The position numbers and the translations under genes were made by a program. A stretch of 64,000 nucleotides of DNA from Paraburkholderia caballeronis (GTDB lineage Bacteria > Pseudomonadota > Gammaproteobacteria > Burkholderiales > Burkholderiaceae). Where the stretch lies: positions 868,001 through 932,000 of the forward strand of contig NZ_FNSR01000002.1 in the NCBI RefSeq assembly GCF_900104845.1, given 5' to 3'. Below the pieces are notes generated by a model. That model did not search any database. It was not told where the DNA came from and saw nothing but the letters and a program-made list of their open reading frames with translations. This document shows, in pieces, positions 37,216 through 47,281 of the stretch (within the stretch, counting starts at the first letter, position 1; the number at the start of each line of letters is the position of its first letter).

Positions 37216-37488
37216 TCAGACATGTCGAAGCAACTCCAGCACCCGTCTTACGTCCGGGCCGGCAAGGTCGCCTTCCGGTTCCTTGCGTGCGAGCAGCAAG
37301 TCCATCAGGTCGTTATCGCTCAGTTCGAAGAGGCGCGTGAGCGCGCCTACGTCGGCGTCGCTGAGGTCATGCTCGTAGCGGCTGAAAAAACGCTCGAAAA
37401 TCAGATCGTTTTCGAGCAGGCCGCGCCGCGCGCGCCAGCGAAGGCGCGCGCGGCGATGGGGGTCGGCTTGATGCGAGTCCGGTTCCAT
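37216..37488 (-). CDS. sdhE: Succinate dehydrogenase flavinylation factor SdhE
   Basis: A 90-residue helical protein that promotes covalent FAD attachment to SdhA. The family motif is RRGLLENDLIFERFF (RGxxE), and the tail LSDNDLMDLLLARKEPEG fits. ATG 37488 is 5 bases after the sdhB stop; the longer frame upstream lies inside sdhB and is a shadow. The position between sdhB and gltA is the usual one in betaproteobacteria. Confidence 0.92.
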   Translation of the reverse strand: MEPDSHQADPHRRARLRWRARRGLLENDLIFERFFSRYEHDLSDADVGALTRLFELSDNDLMDLLLARKEPEGDLAGPDVRRVLELLRHV

Positions 37489-37493
37489 CTCGC

Positions 37494-38195
37494 TCACACT
37501 GCGCGGCGAACCATCAGTTCCTTGATCTTGCCGATCGCCTTCGTCGGGTTCAGACCCTTCGGGCAGACGTCGACGCAGTTCATGATCGTGTGGCAGCGGA
37601 ACAGGCGGTACGGGTCTTCGAGGTTGTCGAGACGCGCGCCGGTGGCTTCGTCGCGGCTGTCCGCGATAAAGCGGTAAGCCTGCAGCAGGCCTGCCGGGCC
37701 GACGAACTTGTCCGGGTTCCACCAGAAGCTCGGGCACGACGTCGAGCAGCTAGCGCACAGGATACATTCATACAGACCATCGAGTTCGTCGCGCTGTTCC
37801 GGCGACTGCAGACGCTCCTTCTCGGGCGGCGGCGTGTCGTTGATCAGGTACGGCTTGATCGAGTGGTACTGGTTGAAGAACTGCGTGAAGTCGCAGATCA
37901 GGTCGCGCACGACGGGCAGGCCCGGCAGCGGACGCAGCACGATCTTCTGCGGCAGTTCGTTCAGGTTCGTCAGGCACGCGAGGCCGTTCTTGCCGTTGAT
38001 GTTCATCGCGTCCGAGCCGCAGACGCCTTCGCGGCACGAGCGGCGGAACGACAGCGTTTCGTCCAGCGCCTTCAGCTTGACCAGCGCGTCGAGCAGCATG
38101 CGTTCATGCTCGATTTCCAGTTCGTACGTCTGCATGCGCGGCGCCGCGTCCTTGTCCGGATCGTAGCGGTAGACTTCAAAAATTCGTTTGGCCAT
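37494..38195 (-). CDS. sdhB: Succinate dehydrogenase iron-sulfur subunit
   Basis: Carries the three Fe-S clusters that pass electrons from SdhA to ubiquinone. The [2Fe-2S] site is CREGVCGSDAMNINGKNGLAC, and the C-terminal [4Fe-4S] and [3Fe-4S] sites are CILCASCSTSCP and CHTIMNCVDVCPKG. At 233 residues it is full length. It lies between sdhA (27 bases upstream) and sdhE. Confidence 0.98.
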   Translation of the reverse strand: MAKRIFEVYRYDPDKDAAPRMQTYELEIEHERMLLDALVKLKALDETLSFRRSCREGVCGSDAMNINGKNGLACLTNLNELPQKIVLRPLPGLPVVRDLICDFTQFFNQYHSIKPYLINDTPPPEKERLQSPEQRDELDGLYECILCASCSTSCPSFWWNPDKFVGPAGLLQAYRFIADSRDEATGARLDNLEDPYRLFRCHTIMNCVDVCPKGLNPTKAIGKIKELMVRRAV

Positions 38196-38222
38196 TTCCG
38201 ATTCCTTTTGACTGGCTTTCGC

Positions 38223-39998
38223 TTAGAACGTACGCGCCTTCGGCGGCACCGATTCGACGGTCAGCGGTTGCATGTGAACCGGCTTGTATTCGAGGCGGTT
38301 GTCGTCGCTGTACCACAGCGTGTGGCGCAGCCAGTTTTCGTCGTCGCGATGCTCGTAGTCGTTGTGCGCGTGCGCACCACGGCTTTCCTTGCGCGCTTCC
38401 GCGGACACCATCGTCGCGCGCGCCACCTCGATCAGGTTCGCCACTTCGAGCGCTTCGACGCGCGCGGTGTTGAACACCTTCGACTTGTCCTTCAGGTGGA
38501 TGTGCTTCACGCGCTCGGACACCTGCGCGATTTCCTTCACGCCTTCTTCCAGCAGCGCCGACGTACGGAACACGCCCGCGTGCTTCTGCATCGTGCCGCG
38601 GATCTCGTTCGCCACGTTTTGCGCGTACTCGCCCGAACTGGAGCTTTCGAGCGCCGCGAGACGCGACAGCGCGAAGTCGGCGGCGTCGGCCGGCAGCGGC
38701 TTGTGCTCCTTCTGTTCCTTCACGTGCTTGACGATGTGGTTGCCGGCCGCACGGCCGAACACCACGAGGTCGAGCAGCGAGTTCGTGCCGAGACGGTTCG
38801 CGCCGTGCACCGACACGCACGAGCATTCGCCCACTGCGTAGAAGCCGTTGATCGGATCTTCATGACCCTTCGACGTGCCCACGACCTGGCCGTGGATGTT
38901 CGTCGGGATGCCGCCCATCTGGTAATGGATGGTCGGAATGACCGGAATCGGCTCCTTGATGCAGTCGACGTTCGCGAATTTCAGCGCGATTTCGCGGATC
39001 GACGGCAGACGCTTCATGATCGTCTCGGCGCCGATGTGCGACAGGTCGAGCAGCACGTGGTCCTTGTTCGGACCGACGCCGCGGCCTTCCTTGATTTCCT
39101 GGTCCATCGAGCGCGAGACGAAGTCGCGCGGCGCCAGATCCTTCAGCGTCGGCGCGTAGCGCTCCATGAAGCGTTCGCCGTTCGAGTTGCGCAGAATGCC
39201 GCCCTCGCCGCGCACGCCTTCGGTGATCAGCACGCCCGCGCCGGCCACGCCGGTCGGGTGGAACTGCCAGAACTCCATGTCCTGCAGCGCGACGCCCGAG
39301 CGGGCCGCCATGCCGAGGCCGTCGCCCGTGTTGATGAACGCGTTGGTCGACGCCGCGAAGATCCGGCCCGCGCCGCCCGTGGCGAACAGCGTGGTCTTGC
39401 CTTCGAGGATGTACACGTCGCCCGTTTCCATTTCGAGCGCGGTCACGCCGAGCACGTCGCCGTCCGCGTCGCGGATCAGGTCGAGCGCCATCCATTCGAC
39501 GAAGAACTGCGTCTTCGCCGCGACGTTCTGCTGGTACAGCGTGTGCAGCAGCGCGTGGCCGGTACGGTCGGCCGCCGCGCACGCGCGCTGGACCGGCTTC
39601 TCGCCGTAGTTCGCGGTGTGGCCGCCGAACGGGCGCTGGTAGATCGTGCCGTCCGCGTTGCGGTCGAACGGCATGCCGAAGTGTTCCAGTTCGTAGACGG
39701 CGTGCGGCGCTTCACGGCACATGAACTCGATCGCGTCCTGGTCGCCGAGCCAGTCGGAACCCTTGATCGTGTCGTAGAAGTGGAAGTGCCAGTTGTCTTC
39801 GCTCATGTTGCCGAGCGACGCGCCGATGCCGCCTTGCGCGGCGACCGTGTGCGAGCGGGTCGGGAACACCTTCGACAGCACGCAGACCGACAGGCCGGCG
39901 CGCGCCAGTTGCAGCGAAGCGCGCATCCCCGAGCCGCCTGCGCCGACGATGACCACGTCGAACTTGCGACGCGGCAGAGAATTCTTGATTGCAGCCAT
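38223..39998 (-). CDS. sdhA: Succinate dehydrogenase flavoprotein subunit
   Basis: Oxidises succinate to fumarate with covalently bound FAD. The N-terminal dinucleotide-binding [18 protein letters not shown] and the flavin-attachment His in [10 protein letters not shown] are present, as are the active-site segment [11 protein letters not shown] and a C-terminal region with the conserved Arg/His residues ([21 protein letters not shown]). Length 591 is normal. The start is 4 bases after the sdhD stop. Confidence 0.98.
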   Translation of the reverse strand: MAAIKNSLPRRKFDVVIVGAGGSGMRASLQLARAGLSVCVLSKVFPTRSHTVAAQGGIGASLGNMSEDNWHFHFYDTIKGSDWLGDQDAIEFMCREAPHAVYELEHFGMPFDRNADGTIYQRPFGGHTANYGEKPVQRACAAADRTGHALLHTLYQQNVAAKTQFFVEWMALDLIRDADGDVLGVTALEMETGDVYILEGKTTLFATGGAGRIFAASTNAFINTGDGLGMAARSGVALQDMEFWQFHPTGVAGAGVLITEGVRGEGGILRNSNGERFMERYAPTLKDLAPRDFVSRSMDQEIKEGRGVGPNKDHVLLDLSHIGAETIMKRLPSIREIALKFANVDCIKEPIPVIPTIHYQMGGIPTNIHGQVVGTSKGHEDPINGFYAVGECSCVSVHGANRLGTNSLLDLVVFGRAAGNHIVKHVKEQKEHKPLPADAADFALSRLAALESSSSGEYAQNVANEIRGTMQKHAGVFRTSALLEEGVKEIAQVSERVKHIHLKDKSKVFNTARVEALEVANLIEVARATMVSAEARKESRGAHAHNDYEHRDDENWLRHTLWYSDDNRLEYKPVHMQPLTVESVPPKARTF

Positions 39999-40002
39999 TC
40001 TT

Positions 40003-40371
40003 TTACACTCTCCAGAGAATCTGCGCGGCGTAGCCGAGGCTGCCCAGCAGCCAGGCGATCGTCAGCACGTCCAGCGTGATGCGCAGGCCGACCGGCTTGA
40101 TGTAGTCCATCCAGATGTCGCGCACGCCGACCCACGCGTGATAGAACAGCGCGAGCAACGTGACGAACGTCGCGAGTTTCATCCACTGTGCGGAGAAGAT
40201 CGACGCCCAGCCTTCATAAGAAAAGTCGTGCGCGCCGAAGAACCAGACGAGCAGGATCACCGTGTAGATCGCCATGATGACGGCGGTCGCACGTTGCGCG
40301 ATCCAGTCGCGCAGGCCGTAATGAGCGCCGACGACAAGACGCTTCGGGCCGATTCCGTTGTTGGCAGACAT
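40003..40371 (-). CDS. sdhD: Succinate dehydrogenase membrane anchor subunit
   Basis: A 122-residue, three-helix inner-membrane subunit. The heme/quinone-side segment [22 protein letters not shown] matches the SdhD signature with its conserved His. It follows sdhC by 4 bases and precedes sdhA by 4 bases, so the operon is tightly packed. Confidence 0.95.
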   Translation of the reverse strand: MSANNGIGPKRLVVGAHYGLRDWIAQRATAVIMAIYTVILLVWFFGAHDFSYEGWASIFSAQWMKLATFVTLLALFYHAWVGVRDIWMDYIKPVGLRITLDVLTIAWLLGSLGYAAQILWRV

Positions 40372-40375
40372 TTTT

Positions 40376-40792
40376 TCAGAACGCTCCGAAGAGTTTCGCC
40401 GCGAGGGCGATCGTGAGGATCGACGAAACGGTCACGACGACGAGCGACGTCTTCTTGCCGTTTTCTTTAGTGGTCAGGCTGTGGCTGAAGTCCATGAACA
40501 GGTGCCGCACGCCTGCGCAGAAGTGAAACAGGAACGCCCAGCCGAGCACCAGCACGACGAGCTTGACGATGACGTTGGAGAGGAAGCCCCTGAATACTTC
40601 GAAGCTGAGTTCGGAGGTGAGGCTCTGGTCGAACAGAAACAGCAGGAAAGGCAGGAATATGAACATCAGCGCGCCGCTGACGCGGTGGCCGATCGATACG
40701 CGTCCGGCGAGCGGCAGACGGTATGAGAGCAATATCTGCCCGATCCCGATGTTCCGGTATTCCGGCCTCGGTTTTTTTACGGCTTCAGCCAT
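40376..40792 (-). CDS. sdhC: Succinate dehydrogenase cytochrome b556 subunit
   Basis: A 138-residue, three-helix inner-membrane subunit that holds heme b with SdhD. The N-terminal RPEYRNIGIGQILLSYRLPLAGRVSIGHRVSGALMF and the HFCAGVRHLFMDFSHS segment with the heme His are family signatures. It is first in the sdhCDAB-sdhE-gltA unit. Upstream, on the minus strand, an A/T-rich stretch (CTAAAATC, about 40830-40837) may include its -10 box, and an AGGGG ribosome-binding site precedes the ATG. Confidence 0.95.
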   Translation of the reverse strand: MAEAVKKPRPEYRNIGIGQILLSYRLPLAGRVSIGHRVSGALMFIFLPFLLFLFDQSLTSELSFEVFRGFLSNVIVKLVVLVLGWAFLFHFCAGVRHLFMDFSHSLTTKENGKKTSLVVVTVSSILTIALAAKLFGAF

Positions 40793-40939
40793 GCTAGACC
40801 CCTACTATGTAGTCACACTAATCCGCGATTTTAGCGCCTTTTTATATCGCGCTGCAGCGAAAACGGTGACGAGGTCCGCTGCAATCCGCGTAATAACGGC
40901 GTGCCGCCGCGCAATGCGCGCGATACGCACAAACGCCTT

Positions 40940-41734
40940 TCAACTCAAGTCATTCTGATAGTAATACCCGGTTGTGACATACCATCCACGACGCACTTCG
41001 ACCGGACGGTCGCCATAGGTATACGACACGCGCTCGACGGACAGCAGCGGAAAACCGGCCGGCACGCCGAGCAGGTCGGCGACGGACGGCTCGGCGGCCA
41101 CCGCGCGGATCTTCTCCGACGCACGGATCATCCGCGTGCCGAACTCCGTCTCGAACATCGCGTAGAGCGGCCCCTTGTAGTCGGACAGCCGTTCGAGCGT
41201 CAGGCCGCGGAACACGACGCCCGGCAGCCAGATTTCGTCGAGCACGGTCGTCTCGCCGTCGAACGCCAGCAGCCGGCGGATCAGCACCACCGGATCGGCG
41301 GGCTTCAGGTCGAGCTGGCGCGCGATGTCGGCGGACGCGCGCAGCCGGCGGCATTCGAGCAGGCGGCTCACGTGCGGATGCTCGACGCCGTCATCTGCCA
41401 GCAATCTAAGGAAGCGAAACTGAGCCCGCTCCTCGTTGTGCGTGGCGACGAACGTGCCCTTGCCCTGGCGGCGCACCAGCAGGTTCTCGGCAGCCAGCTC
41501 GTCGATCGCCTTGCGCACGGTCCCCTGGCTCACCTTGTAGCGGCCGGCCAGTTCGACTTCGCTGGGGATGATTTCACCGGGCTTCCATTCGCCGGATTCG
41601 AGGCTCTGCGTAATGAGCCCCTTGATCTGCTGGTAAAGCGGGCTGAACGTCGGCGAAGAGGCCGGCGCGGTTGCGCCGCCCTCCTGGGCAGGGGAATTCG
41701 CGTTGCTCGCCGGGTTCGCTGTCATGGCGCGCAT
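40940..41734 (-). CDS. GntR/HutC-family transcriptional regulator
   Basis: A 264-residue regulator: after a Pro/Ala/Ser-rich N-terminus comes the GntR winged helix (PLYQQIKGLITQSLESGEWKPGEIIPSEVELAGRYKVSQGTVRKAIDELAAENLLVRRQGKGTFV), then a UTRA ligand-binding domain (VVLIRRLLAFDGETTVLDEIWLP). ATG 41725 is an alternative start three codons later. It lies 147 bases upstream of sdhC on the same strand. A perfect palindrome 47 bases upstream of its own start is a likely operator. It probably senses a small organic acid and controls itself and the sdh genes. Confidence 0.9.
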   Translation of the reverse strand: MRAMTANPASNANSPAQEGGATAPASSPTFSPLYQQIKGLITQSLESGEWKPGEIIPSEVELAGRYKVSQGTVRKAIDELAAENLLVRRQGKGTFVATHNEERAQFRFLRLLADDGVEHPHVSRLLECRRLRASADIARQLDLKPADPVVLIRRLLAFDGETTVLDEIWLPGVVFRGLTLERLSDYKGPLYAMFETEFGTRMIRASEKIRAVAAEPSVADLLGVPAGFPLLSVERVSYTYGDRPVEVRRGWYVTTGYYYQNDLS

Positions 41735-42220
41735 TTCAACATAAAGGCCCCTGGTCGTCTACCCTTTCCGCCGGAATACATATGTCTTATATAAGACATA
41801 AGATAATGTTGACTTTGCCGGGGTCGACTCCTACACTCCCGGTCGAGCAAGGGTTTGCGGGCAATTCGATGGTTGCCGCGCACGCGGCGCGAAGCACCGC
41901 AGGCCGCTCTGCATCATGCTGTCCTCACACGCAGTAGCGGTTCGGTTCCGCCCCGCGGACCCGGCCCCACACGAGCTGTTGCAGGAGTCGGCACACGCGG
42001 GCGGCCAGCGTCACGCGCTCCGTCCGGCGCTGCCCGCTTTCTCCTTCGCCCGGTCGCACAGGTTAATCGGCATGGCGGCCGCGCCGCCCGCGCGCGGCGG
42101 GACTTTCGGGTCCGCTGCGCACGCGCGGCAAAGCCGCCGGTTTCACGAACGCTTCGCGTAACGCGCATATAGAATGGCGTTTTACCCTGGCGTCTAACGC
42201 ACACTCCTGGAGATTTCTCA
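41735..42220. other. gntR-mdh divergent intergenic region
   Basis: Nearly 490 bases with no gene. It holds the palindromic operator near the gntR side. On the mdh side, a TATAGAAT stretch (about 42167-42174) could be the mdh -10 box, and CTGGAG precedes the mdh ATG. The middle part (41810-42150) shows nothing I can identify. Confidence 0.5.
41781..41800. promoter_or_regulatory. Perfect 20-bp palindromic operator, likely for the GntR regulator
   Basis: TATGTCTTATATAAGACATA is its own reverse complement over all 20 bases and is strikingly A/T-rich in this G/C-rich genome. It lies between the gntR start and mdh, next to gntR. GntR proteins bind as dimers to short palindromes of this general shape. 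I saw no second copy elsewhere in the window. Confidence 0.75.
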
Positions 42221-43204
42221 ATGGCTAAGCCCGCAAAGCGCGTTGCCGTCACCGGCGCCGCAGGTCAGATCGGTTACTCCCTGCTGTTCCGCATCGCCAA
42301 CGGCGATCTGCTCGGCAAGGACCAGCCCGTCATCCTGCAACTGCTCGATCTGCCGCAAGCGCAAGCCGCCGTCAAAGGCGTCGTGATGGAACTGGAAGAC
42401 TGCGCGTTCCCGCTGCTCGCGGGCGTCGTGGTCACCGACGATCCGAAGGTCGCGTTCAAGGACGCCGACGTCGCGCTGCTGGTCGGGGCGCGTCCGCGCT
42501 CGAAGGGCATGGAGCGCAAGGACCTGCTGTCGGCGAACGCCGAAATCTTCACGGTCCAGGGTAAGGCGCTGAACGACGTCGCAAGCCGCGACGTGAAGGT
42601 GCTGGTCGTCGGCAACCCGGCGAACACGAACGCGTACATCGCGATGAAGTCGGCGCCGGATCTGCCGAAGAAGAACTTCACGGCCATGCTGCGTCTGGAC
42701 CACAACCGCGCGCTGTCGCAACTGGCCGCGAAGTCGGGCAAGCCGGTCGCGTCGATCGAGAAGCTCGCGGTGTGGGGCAACCACTCGCCGACGATGTACC
42801 CGGACTTCCGTTTCGCGACCGTCGAAGGCCAGTCGCTGACGAAGCTGATCAACGACGACGAATGGAACCGCAACACGTTCATCCCGACCGTCGGCAAGCG
42901 CGGCGCGGCGATCATCGAAGCGCGCGGCCTGTCGTCGGCGGCGTCGGCGGCGAACGCGGCAATCGACCATGTGCGTGACTGGGTGCTCGGCTCGAACGGC
43001 AAGTGGGTCACGATGGGCATTCCGTCGGACGGCTCGTACGGCATCCCCGAAGACATCATCTACGGCGTGCCGGTGATCACCGAAAACGGCGAGTACAAGC
43101 GCGTCGAGGGCCTCGAAATCGACGCGTTCTCGCGCGAGAAGATGGACGGCACGCTGAACGAGCTGCTCGAAGAGCGCGACGGCGTCCAGCATCTGCTCGG
43201 CTGA
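42221..43204 (+). CDS. mdh: Malate dehydrogenase
   Basis: Oxidises malate to oxaloacetate with NAD+. A 327-residue enzyme of the lactate-like/cytosolic MDH type: NAD-binding [23 protein letters not shown] with D160 and the neighbouring Arg, and the catalytic His H188 in [19 protein letters not shown] precedes the ATG. It is followed by a strong terminator, so it is a single-gene unit, divergent from gntR. Confidence 0.98.
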   Translation: MAKPAKRVAVTGAAGQIGYSLLFRIANGDLLGKDQPVILQLLDLPQAQAAVKGVVMELEDCAFPLLAGVVVTDDPKVAFKDADVALLVGARPRSKGMERKDLLSANAEIFTVQGKALNDVASRDVKVLVVGNPANTNAYIAMKSAPDLPKKNFTAMLRLDHNRALSQLAAKSGKPVASIEKLAVWGNHSPTMYPDFRFATVEGQSLTKLINDDEWNRNTFIPTVGKRGAAIIEARGLSSAASAANAAIDHVRDWVLGSNGKWVTMGIPSDGSYGIPEDIIYGVPVITENGEYKRVEGLEIDAFSREKMDGTLNELLEERDGVQHLLG

Positions 43205-43219
43205 TCGCGGATGCACACG

Positions 43220-43260
43220 AACCGGAACACCGTTGCTTCGCGGCGGGTTCCGGTTTTTTT
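43220..43260 (+). terminator. Intrinsic terminator after mdh
   Basis: AACCGGAAC (43220-43228) and GTTCCGGTT (43247-43255) pair perfectly and the stem runs into TTTTTTT (to 43260). It starts 16 bases after the mdh stop. Confidence 0.88.
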
Positions 43261-43324
43261 GTGCGCGATCGGGCGGCGTGCGGTATCGTTTGCGTCCGGC
43301 CAGCCGGCCGGCGCGAACCGCACG

Positions 43325-43426
43325 CCTGATCCGGACGCGCTCTGCAAGACGCCGCGCGAGCGGCCCGGCGGCGGCGGAAGCCGCCGTGGCGACCCGCCGC
43401 GCGTCGCAGAGCGCATCCGAATCAGG
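43325..43426. repeat. Long imperfect inverted repeat upstream of the CitE-like gene
   Basis: Two 21-base arms, 43325-43345 and 43406-43426, are inverted copies with 19 of 21 matches; in the minus-strand RNA the two differences become G-U pairs. Inside are further self-complementary parts, including CGGCGG/CCGCCG around 43371-43386. The whole can fold into one hairpin of about 100 bases. It lies between the mdh terminator and the CitE-like start and encodes no recognisable protein. Confidence 0.7.
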
Positions 43427-43461
43427 CTGTTTCCCCAACCCTCGACCCCCTGACGCCGAAG

Positions 43462-44463
43462 ATGCGCGCCCTCACTCCCGCCGAAGTGCTGTTTGACGGC
43501 GAAGCGCCGCCGACCGTGCTGCCCGTGTGCGATCACTACGCCGGCAGCGAAAAACTGATGCTGAAGTCGCTCGCGCTGCAGCAGCAGCTCGGGCCGGTGT
43601 TCGACGTGACGCTCGACTGCGAGGACGGCGCGCAGGTCGGCCGCGAGGCGGAGCACGCGGAACTCGTCGCGTCGTTCGTCGGCGGCGAGCACGACCGCTT
43701 CGGCCGCGTCGGCGTGCGCATCCACGATTTCCACCATCCGCACTGGCGCGACGACGTCCGCCTGATCCTGCGCGCCGCGAAGCGGGCGCCCGCTTACGTC
43801 ACGCTGCCGAAGATCCGCGCGGTCGCCGACGCGGCCGAGATGGTCGCGTTCATCGAGGCGACGCGGGTCGAACTCGGCATCGCGCAACCGGTTCCGGTGC
43901 AGGTGCTGGTCGAGACGCACGGCGCGCTCGCGCGGGTGTTCGAGCTGGCCGCGCTGCGCGGCGTCGAGGCGATCAGCTTCGGGTTGATGGACTTCGTGTC
44001 CGCGCACGACGGCGCGATTCCCGACACCGCGATGCGCTCGCCCGGCCAGTTCGATCACCCGCTCGTGCGCCGCGCGAAGCTCGAAATTGCCGCCGCGTGC
44101 CACGCGAACGGCCGGGTGCCGTCGCACAACGTGACGACCGAGGTGCGCGACATGGACGTCGTCGCAAGCGACGCGGCCCGCGCGCGCAACGAGTTCGGCT
44201 ACACGCGGATGTGGAGCATCCATCCGGCGCAGATCCCGGCGATCGTCGCCGCGTTCGCGCCGCGCGACGAAGAAATCGCGACGGCCGCCGAAATCCTGCT
44301 CGCCGCGCAGTCCGCGCAATGGGGACCGACGCGGCACGGCGACACGTTGCACGACCGCGCGAGCTACCGCTATTACTGGTCGGTGCTGCGCCGCGCCCGC
44401 TCGACGGGCCGCCCGGTGCCGGCCGACGCCGCACCGCTCTTCTCACCGGAGTCCGCGCGATGA
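43462..44463 (+). CDS. HpcH/HpaI aldolase / CitE-like CoA-ester lyase
   Basis: A 333-residue TIM-barrel lyase. The early [15 protein letters not shown] and the later [19 protein letters not shown] and [13 protein letters not shown] carry the metal-binding Glu and Asp of the CitE/malyl-CoA lyase family. It should cleave or form a beta-hydroxyacyl-CoA such as citramalyl- or malyl-CoA. Its stop overlaps the prpB start (ATGA), so it is translated together with the methylcitrate cycle genes. Exact substrate unknown. Confidence 0.85.
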   Translation: MRALTPAEVLFDGEAPPTVLPVCDHYAGSEKLMLKSLALQQQLGPVFDVTLDCEDGAQVGREAEHAELVASFVGGEHDRFGRVGVRIHDFHHPHWRDDVRLILRAAKRAPAYVTLPKIRAVADAAEMVAFIEATRVELGIAQPVPVQVLVETHGALARVFELAALRGVEAISFGLMDFVSAHDGAIPDTAMRSPGQFDHPLVRRAKLEIAAACHANGRVPSHNVTTEVRDMDVVASDAARARNEFGYTRMWSIHPAQIPAIVAAFAPRDEEIATAAEILLAAQSAQWGPTRHGDTLHDRASYRYYWSVLRRARSTGRPVPADAAPLFSPESAR

Positions 44464-45437
44464 CCACGTCCCCGTCGTATCGATCCGCCGGCGCCGCGTT
44501 CCGCGCGGCCGTCGCGAACGAAAAGCCGCTGCAGGTGGTCGGCGCGATCAACGCGAACCACGCGCTGCTCGCGCAGCGCGCCGGGTTCAAGGCGATCTAC
44601 GTGTCCGGCGGCGGCGTGTCGGCCGGCTCGCTCGGCCTGCCGGACCTCGGCATCTCGACGCTCGACGACGTGCTGACCGACGTGCGCCGGATCACCGACG
44701 TCTGCGACCTGCCGCTGCTGGTGGACGTCGATACCGGCTTCGGCCCGTCCGCGTTCAACATCGCGCGCACCGTGAAGTCGCTGACGAAGGCTGGCGCGGG
44801 CGCAATGCACATCGAGGACCAGGTCGGCGCGAAACGCTGCGGCCACCGGCCCGGCAAGGCGATCGTATCGGCCGGCGAGATGGTCGACCGGATCAAGGCG
44901 GCGGTCGATGCGCGCACCGACCCGGACTTCGTCATCATGGCCCGCACCGACGCGCTCGCGGTCGATGGGCTGCAGGCGGCGATGGACCGCGCGTGCGCGT
45001 GCGTCGAGGCCGGCGCGGACATGATCTTCCCGGAAGCGATGACCGAACTCGGCATGTACCGGCAGTTCGCACAGGCGGTGAAGGTGCCGGTGCTCGCGAA
45101 CATCACCGAATTCGGCTCGACGCCGCTCTTCACCGTCGAGGAACTGCGCGGCGCGGACGTGTCGCTCGTGCTGTACCCGCTGTCCGCGTTCCGCGCGATG
45201 AACCGGGCGGCCAAGAACGTGTACCACGCGATCCGCCGCGACGGCACGCAGAAGGCGGTCGTCGATACGATGCAGACGCGCGCGGAACTGTACGACAGCA
45301 TCGGCTATCACGCGTACGAGCAGAAGCTCGACGCGCTGTTCGCCGCGAAGCAAGTCCCCCTGGGGGACGCAGCGAAGCACGTCCCCGCTGGGGATGCCAC
45401 GAAGGAAGCCCCGCAGGCGGACAGCCCGAAGAAGTGA
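44460..45437 (+). CDS. prpB: 2-methylisocitrate lyase
   Basis: Cleaves 2-methylisocitrate to pyruvate and succinate, the last step of propionate oxidation by the methylcitrate cycle. A 325-residue member of the isocitrate lyase/PEP mutase superfamily. The active-site loop is [11 protein letters not shown] with C127; DVDTGFG and [12 protein letters not shown] match the Mg2+ site. The last 30 residues (from [18 protein letters not shown]) are an unusual extension that results from palindromic repeats in the DNA. It overlaps the CitE-like gene by 4 bases. Confidence 0.95.
   Translation: MTTSPSYRSAGAAFRAAVANEKPLQVVGAINANHALLAQRAGFKAIYVSGGGVSAGSLGLPDLGISTLDDVLTDVRRITDVCDLPLLVDVDTGFGPSAFNIARTVKSLTKAGAGAMHIEDQVGAKRCGHRPGKAIVSAGEMVDRIKAAVDARTDPDFVIMARTDALAVDGLQAAMDRACACVEAGADMIFPEAMTELGMYRQFAQAVKVPVLANITEFGSTPLFTVEELRGADVSLVLYPLSAFRAMNRAAKNVYHAIRRDGTQKAVVDTMQTRAELYDSIGYHAYEQKLDALFAAKQVPLGDAAKHVPAGDATKEAPQADSPKK
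45345..45410 (+). repeat. Palindromic tandem repeats inside the 3' end of prpB
   Basis: A 27-base unit occurs twice (45345-45371 and 45372-45398), followed by a partial third (45399-45410). Each unit starts GCGAAGCA and contains a palindrome: GTCCCCCTGGGGGAC (45354-45368) in the first and GTCCCCGCTGGGGAT (45381-45395) in the second. The unit length is a multiple of three, so the reading frame is kept and the repeat is translated as an extension of PrpB. Confidence 0.75.
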
Positions 45438-45468
45438 TTCTGTGATCCCCCGAGGAGACACGAGCGTC

Positions 45469-46632
45469 ATGAGCGAAGCAACCGAAGCAAAGGTCAGCAC
45501 CTTCAAACCGAAAAAATCGGTCGCGCTGTCCGGCGTGGCCGCCGGCAACACCGCGCTGTGCACGGTCGGACGCACCGGCAACGACCTGCACTACCGCGGC
45601 TACGACATCCTCGATCTCGCCGGCAACTGCGAATTCGAGGAAATCGCCCACCTGCTGGTGCACGGCAAGCTGCCGAACGCCGCCGAACTCGCCGCCTACA
45701 AGATCAAGCTCAAGGCCTTGCGCGGCCTGCCCGCCAACGTGAAGGCCGCGCTCGAATGGGTGCCCGCGTCCGCGCATCCGATGGACGTGATGCGCACCGG
45801 CGTGTCCGTGCTCGGCACCGTGCTGCCCGAGAAGGACGACCACAACCTGCCCGGCGCGCGCGACATCGCCGACCGCCTGATGGCGTCGCTCGGCTCGATG
45901 CTGCTCTACTGGTACCACTACTCGCACAACGGCAGACGCATCGAGGTCGAAACCGACGACGACTCGATCGGCGGCCATTTCCTGCATCTGCTGCACGGCG
46001 AGGCACCGTCGAAGTCGTGGGTCGACGCGATGCACGTGTCGCTGAACCTGTACGCGGAACACGAGTTCAACGCATCGACGTTCACCGCGCGCGTGATCGC
46101 CGGCACGGGTTCGGACCTGTATTCCGCGATCACCGGCGCGATCGGCGCGCTGCGCGGCCCGAAGCACGGCGGCGCGAACGAGGTCGCGTTCGAGGTGCAG
46201 TCGCGCTACGAAACGCCCGACGACGCCGAGGCGGACATCCGCGCGCGCGTCGAGCGCAAGGAAGTGGTGATCGGCTTCGGCCACCCGGTCTACACGATCT
46301 CGGACCCGCGCAACAAGGTCATCAAGGACGTCGCGAAGAAGCTGTCGAAGGAGCAGTCGAACACGAAGCTGTTCGACGTCGCGGAACGGCTCGAAGCGGT
46401 GATGTGGGACGCGAAGAAGATGTTCCCGAATCTGGACTGGTTCAGCGCGGTGTCGTACCACATGATGGGCGTGCCGACGGCGATGTTCACGCCGATCTTC
46501 GTGATCTCGCGCACCGCCGGCTGGGCCGCGCACATCATCGAGCAGCGTGTCGACAACAAGATCATCCGGCCCAGCGCAAACTACACCGGACCGGAAAACT
46601 TGCGGTTCGTGCCGTTAAATAGGCGAAAATAG
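45469..46632 (+). CDS. prpC: 2-methylcitrate synthase
   Basis: Condenses propionyl-CoA and oxaloacetate to 2-methylcitrate. A 387-residue citrate-synthase-fold enzyme, shorter than GltA. All catalytic residues are kept: [23 protein letters not shown] and the Asp in [11 protein letters not shown] 45469 begins [20 protein letters not shown] with AGGAG upstream. It lies 31 bases after prpB. Confidence 0.97.
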   Translation: MSEATEAKVSTFKPKKSVALSGVAAGNTALCTVGRTGNDLHYRGYDILDLAGNCEFEEIAHLLVHGKLPNAAELAAYKIKLKALRGLPANVKAALEWVPASAHPMDVMRTGVSVLGTVLPEKDDHNLPGARDIADRLMASLGSMLLYWYHYSHNGRRIEVETDDDSIGGHFLHLLHGEAPSKSWVDAMHVSLNLYAEHEFNASTFTARVIAGTGSDLYSAITGAIGALRGPKHGGANEVAFEVQSRYETPDDAEADIRARVERKEVVIGFGHPVYTISDPRNKVIKDVAKKLSKEQSNTKLFDVAERLEAVMWDAKKMFPNLDWFSAVSYHMMGVPTAMFTPIFVISRTAGWAAHIIEQRVDNKIIRPSANYTGPENLRFVPLNRRK

Positions 46633-46731
46633 CGACCGCTGCGCGCTTCCGGGGCGCGCGCAGTGCAAACTGGCGGGCGCAGACGCGTCCGCGCACTGTT
46701 CAACCGACTGGAAATTGAAAGGTTTATCTCC

Positions 46732-47262
46732 ATGAAGAAACTCCTGATCGCCGCCGTAGTGGGCGCTCTGTCCTCGACGATGATGCTCGGCGCGACCGAA
46801 GCCGTCGCACAATCCGCGTCGGGCACCACCAAACCGGCCGCCAAACCGGCCGCCAAAAAGGCGACGGCCAAGCGTCCGGCCCCGAAAAACCGTCTGATCA
46901 AGCGCAAGCCGAACCCGGCTCGCGAAGCGAAGGTCGATCCGGTGCCGGACGGCTCGGAAAAGTGGTCGTGCGCGGAAGGCCTGGCGTTCGACATGAAGGG
47001 CGACATGAAGCGTGACCAGATCGTCACCGTGCACTGGGCGGACAAGAACTACAACCTGCCGCGCCAGCCGACCACGACCGGCGCCGACCGCTTCCACGAC
47101 GCCGCGAGCGGCCTCGACCTCGTCGTGATCCCGACGAAGGCGATGCTGTTCTCGGACAAGGACGGCTCGCGTCTCGCCGACGAGTGCAAGACCGTTGCGA
47201 TGGCGCAAGGCGCGCCGGCCGCGACGCAGTCGAACTCGCTGAACCGCGCGGTCGGTCAATAA
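46732..47262 (+). CDS. Secreted MliC-like protein of unknown function
   Basis: A 176-residue product with a signal peptide ([20 protein letters not shown]...AVAQ), then a basic Lys/Pro/Ala-rich linker ([22 protein letters not shown]), then a domain with [52 protein letters not shown] and a second Cys in ADECKT. Two conserved cysteines around a small beta-rich fold with a YxLPR and SGL pattern resemble MliC-type lysozyme inhibitors, but this is a by-eye match. It sits between prpC and prpD, with which it has no obvious functional link. Confidence 0.75.
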   Translation: MKKLLIAAVVGALSSTMMLGATEAVAQSASGTTKPAAKPAAKKATAKRPAPKNRLIKRKPNPAREAKVDPVPDGSEKWSCAEGLAFDMKGDMKRDQIVTVHWADKNYNLPRQPTTTGADRFHDAASGLDLVVIPTKAMLFSDKDGSRLADECKTVAMAQGAPAATQSNSLNRAVGQ

Positions 47263-47281
47263 CGCCGCCGGAAGCGCCTCG

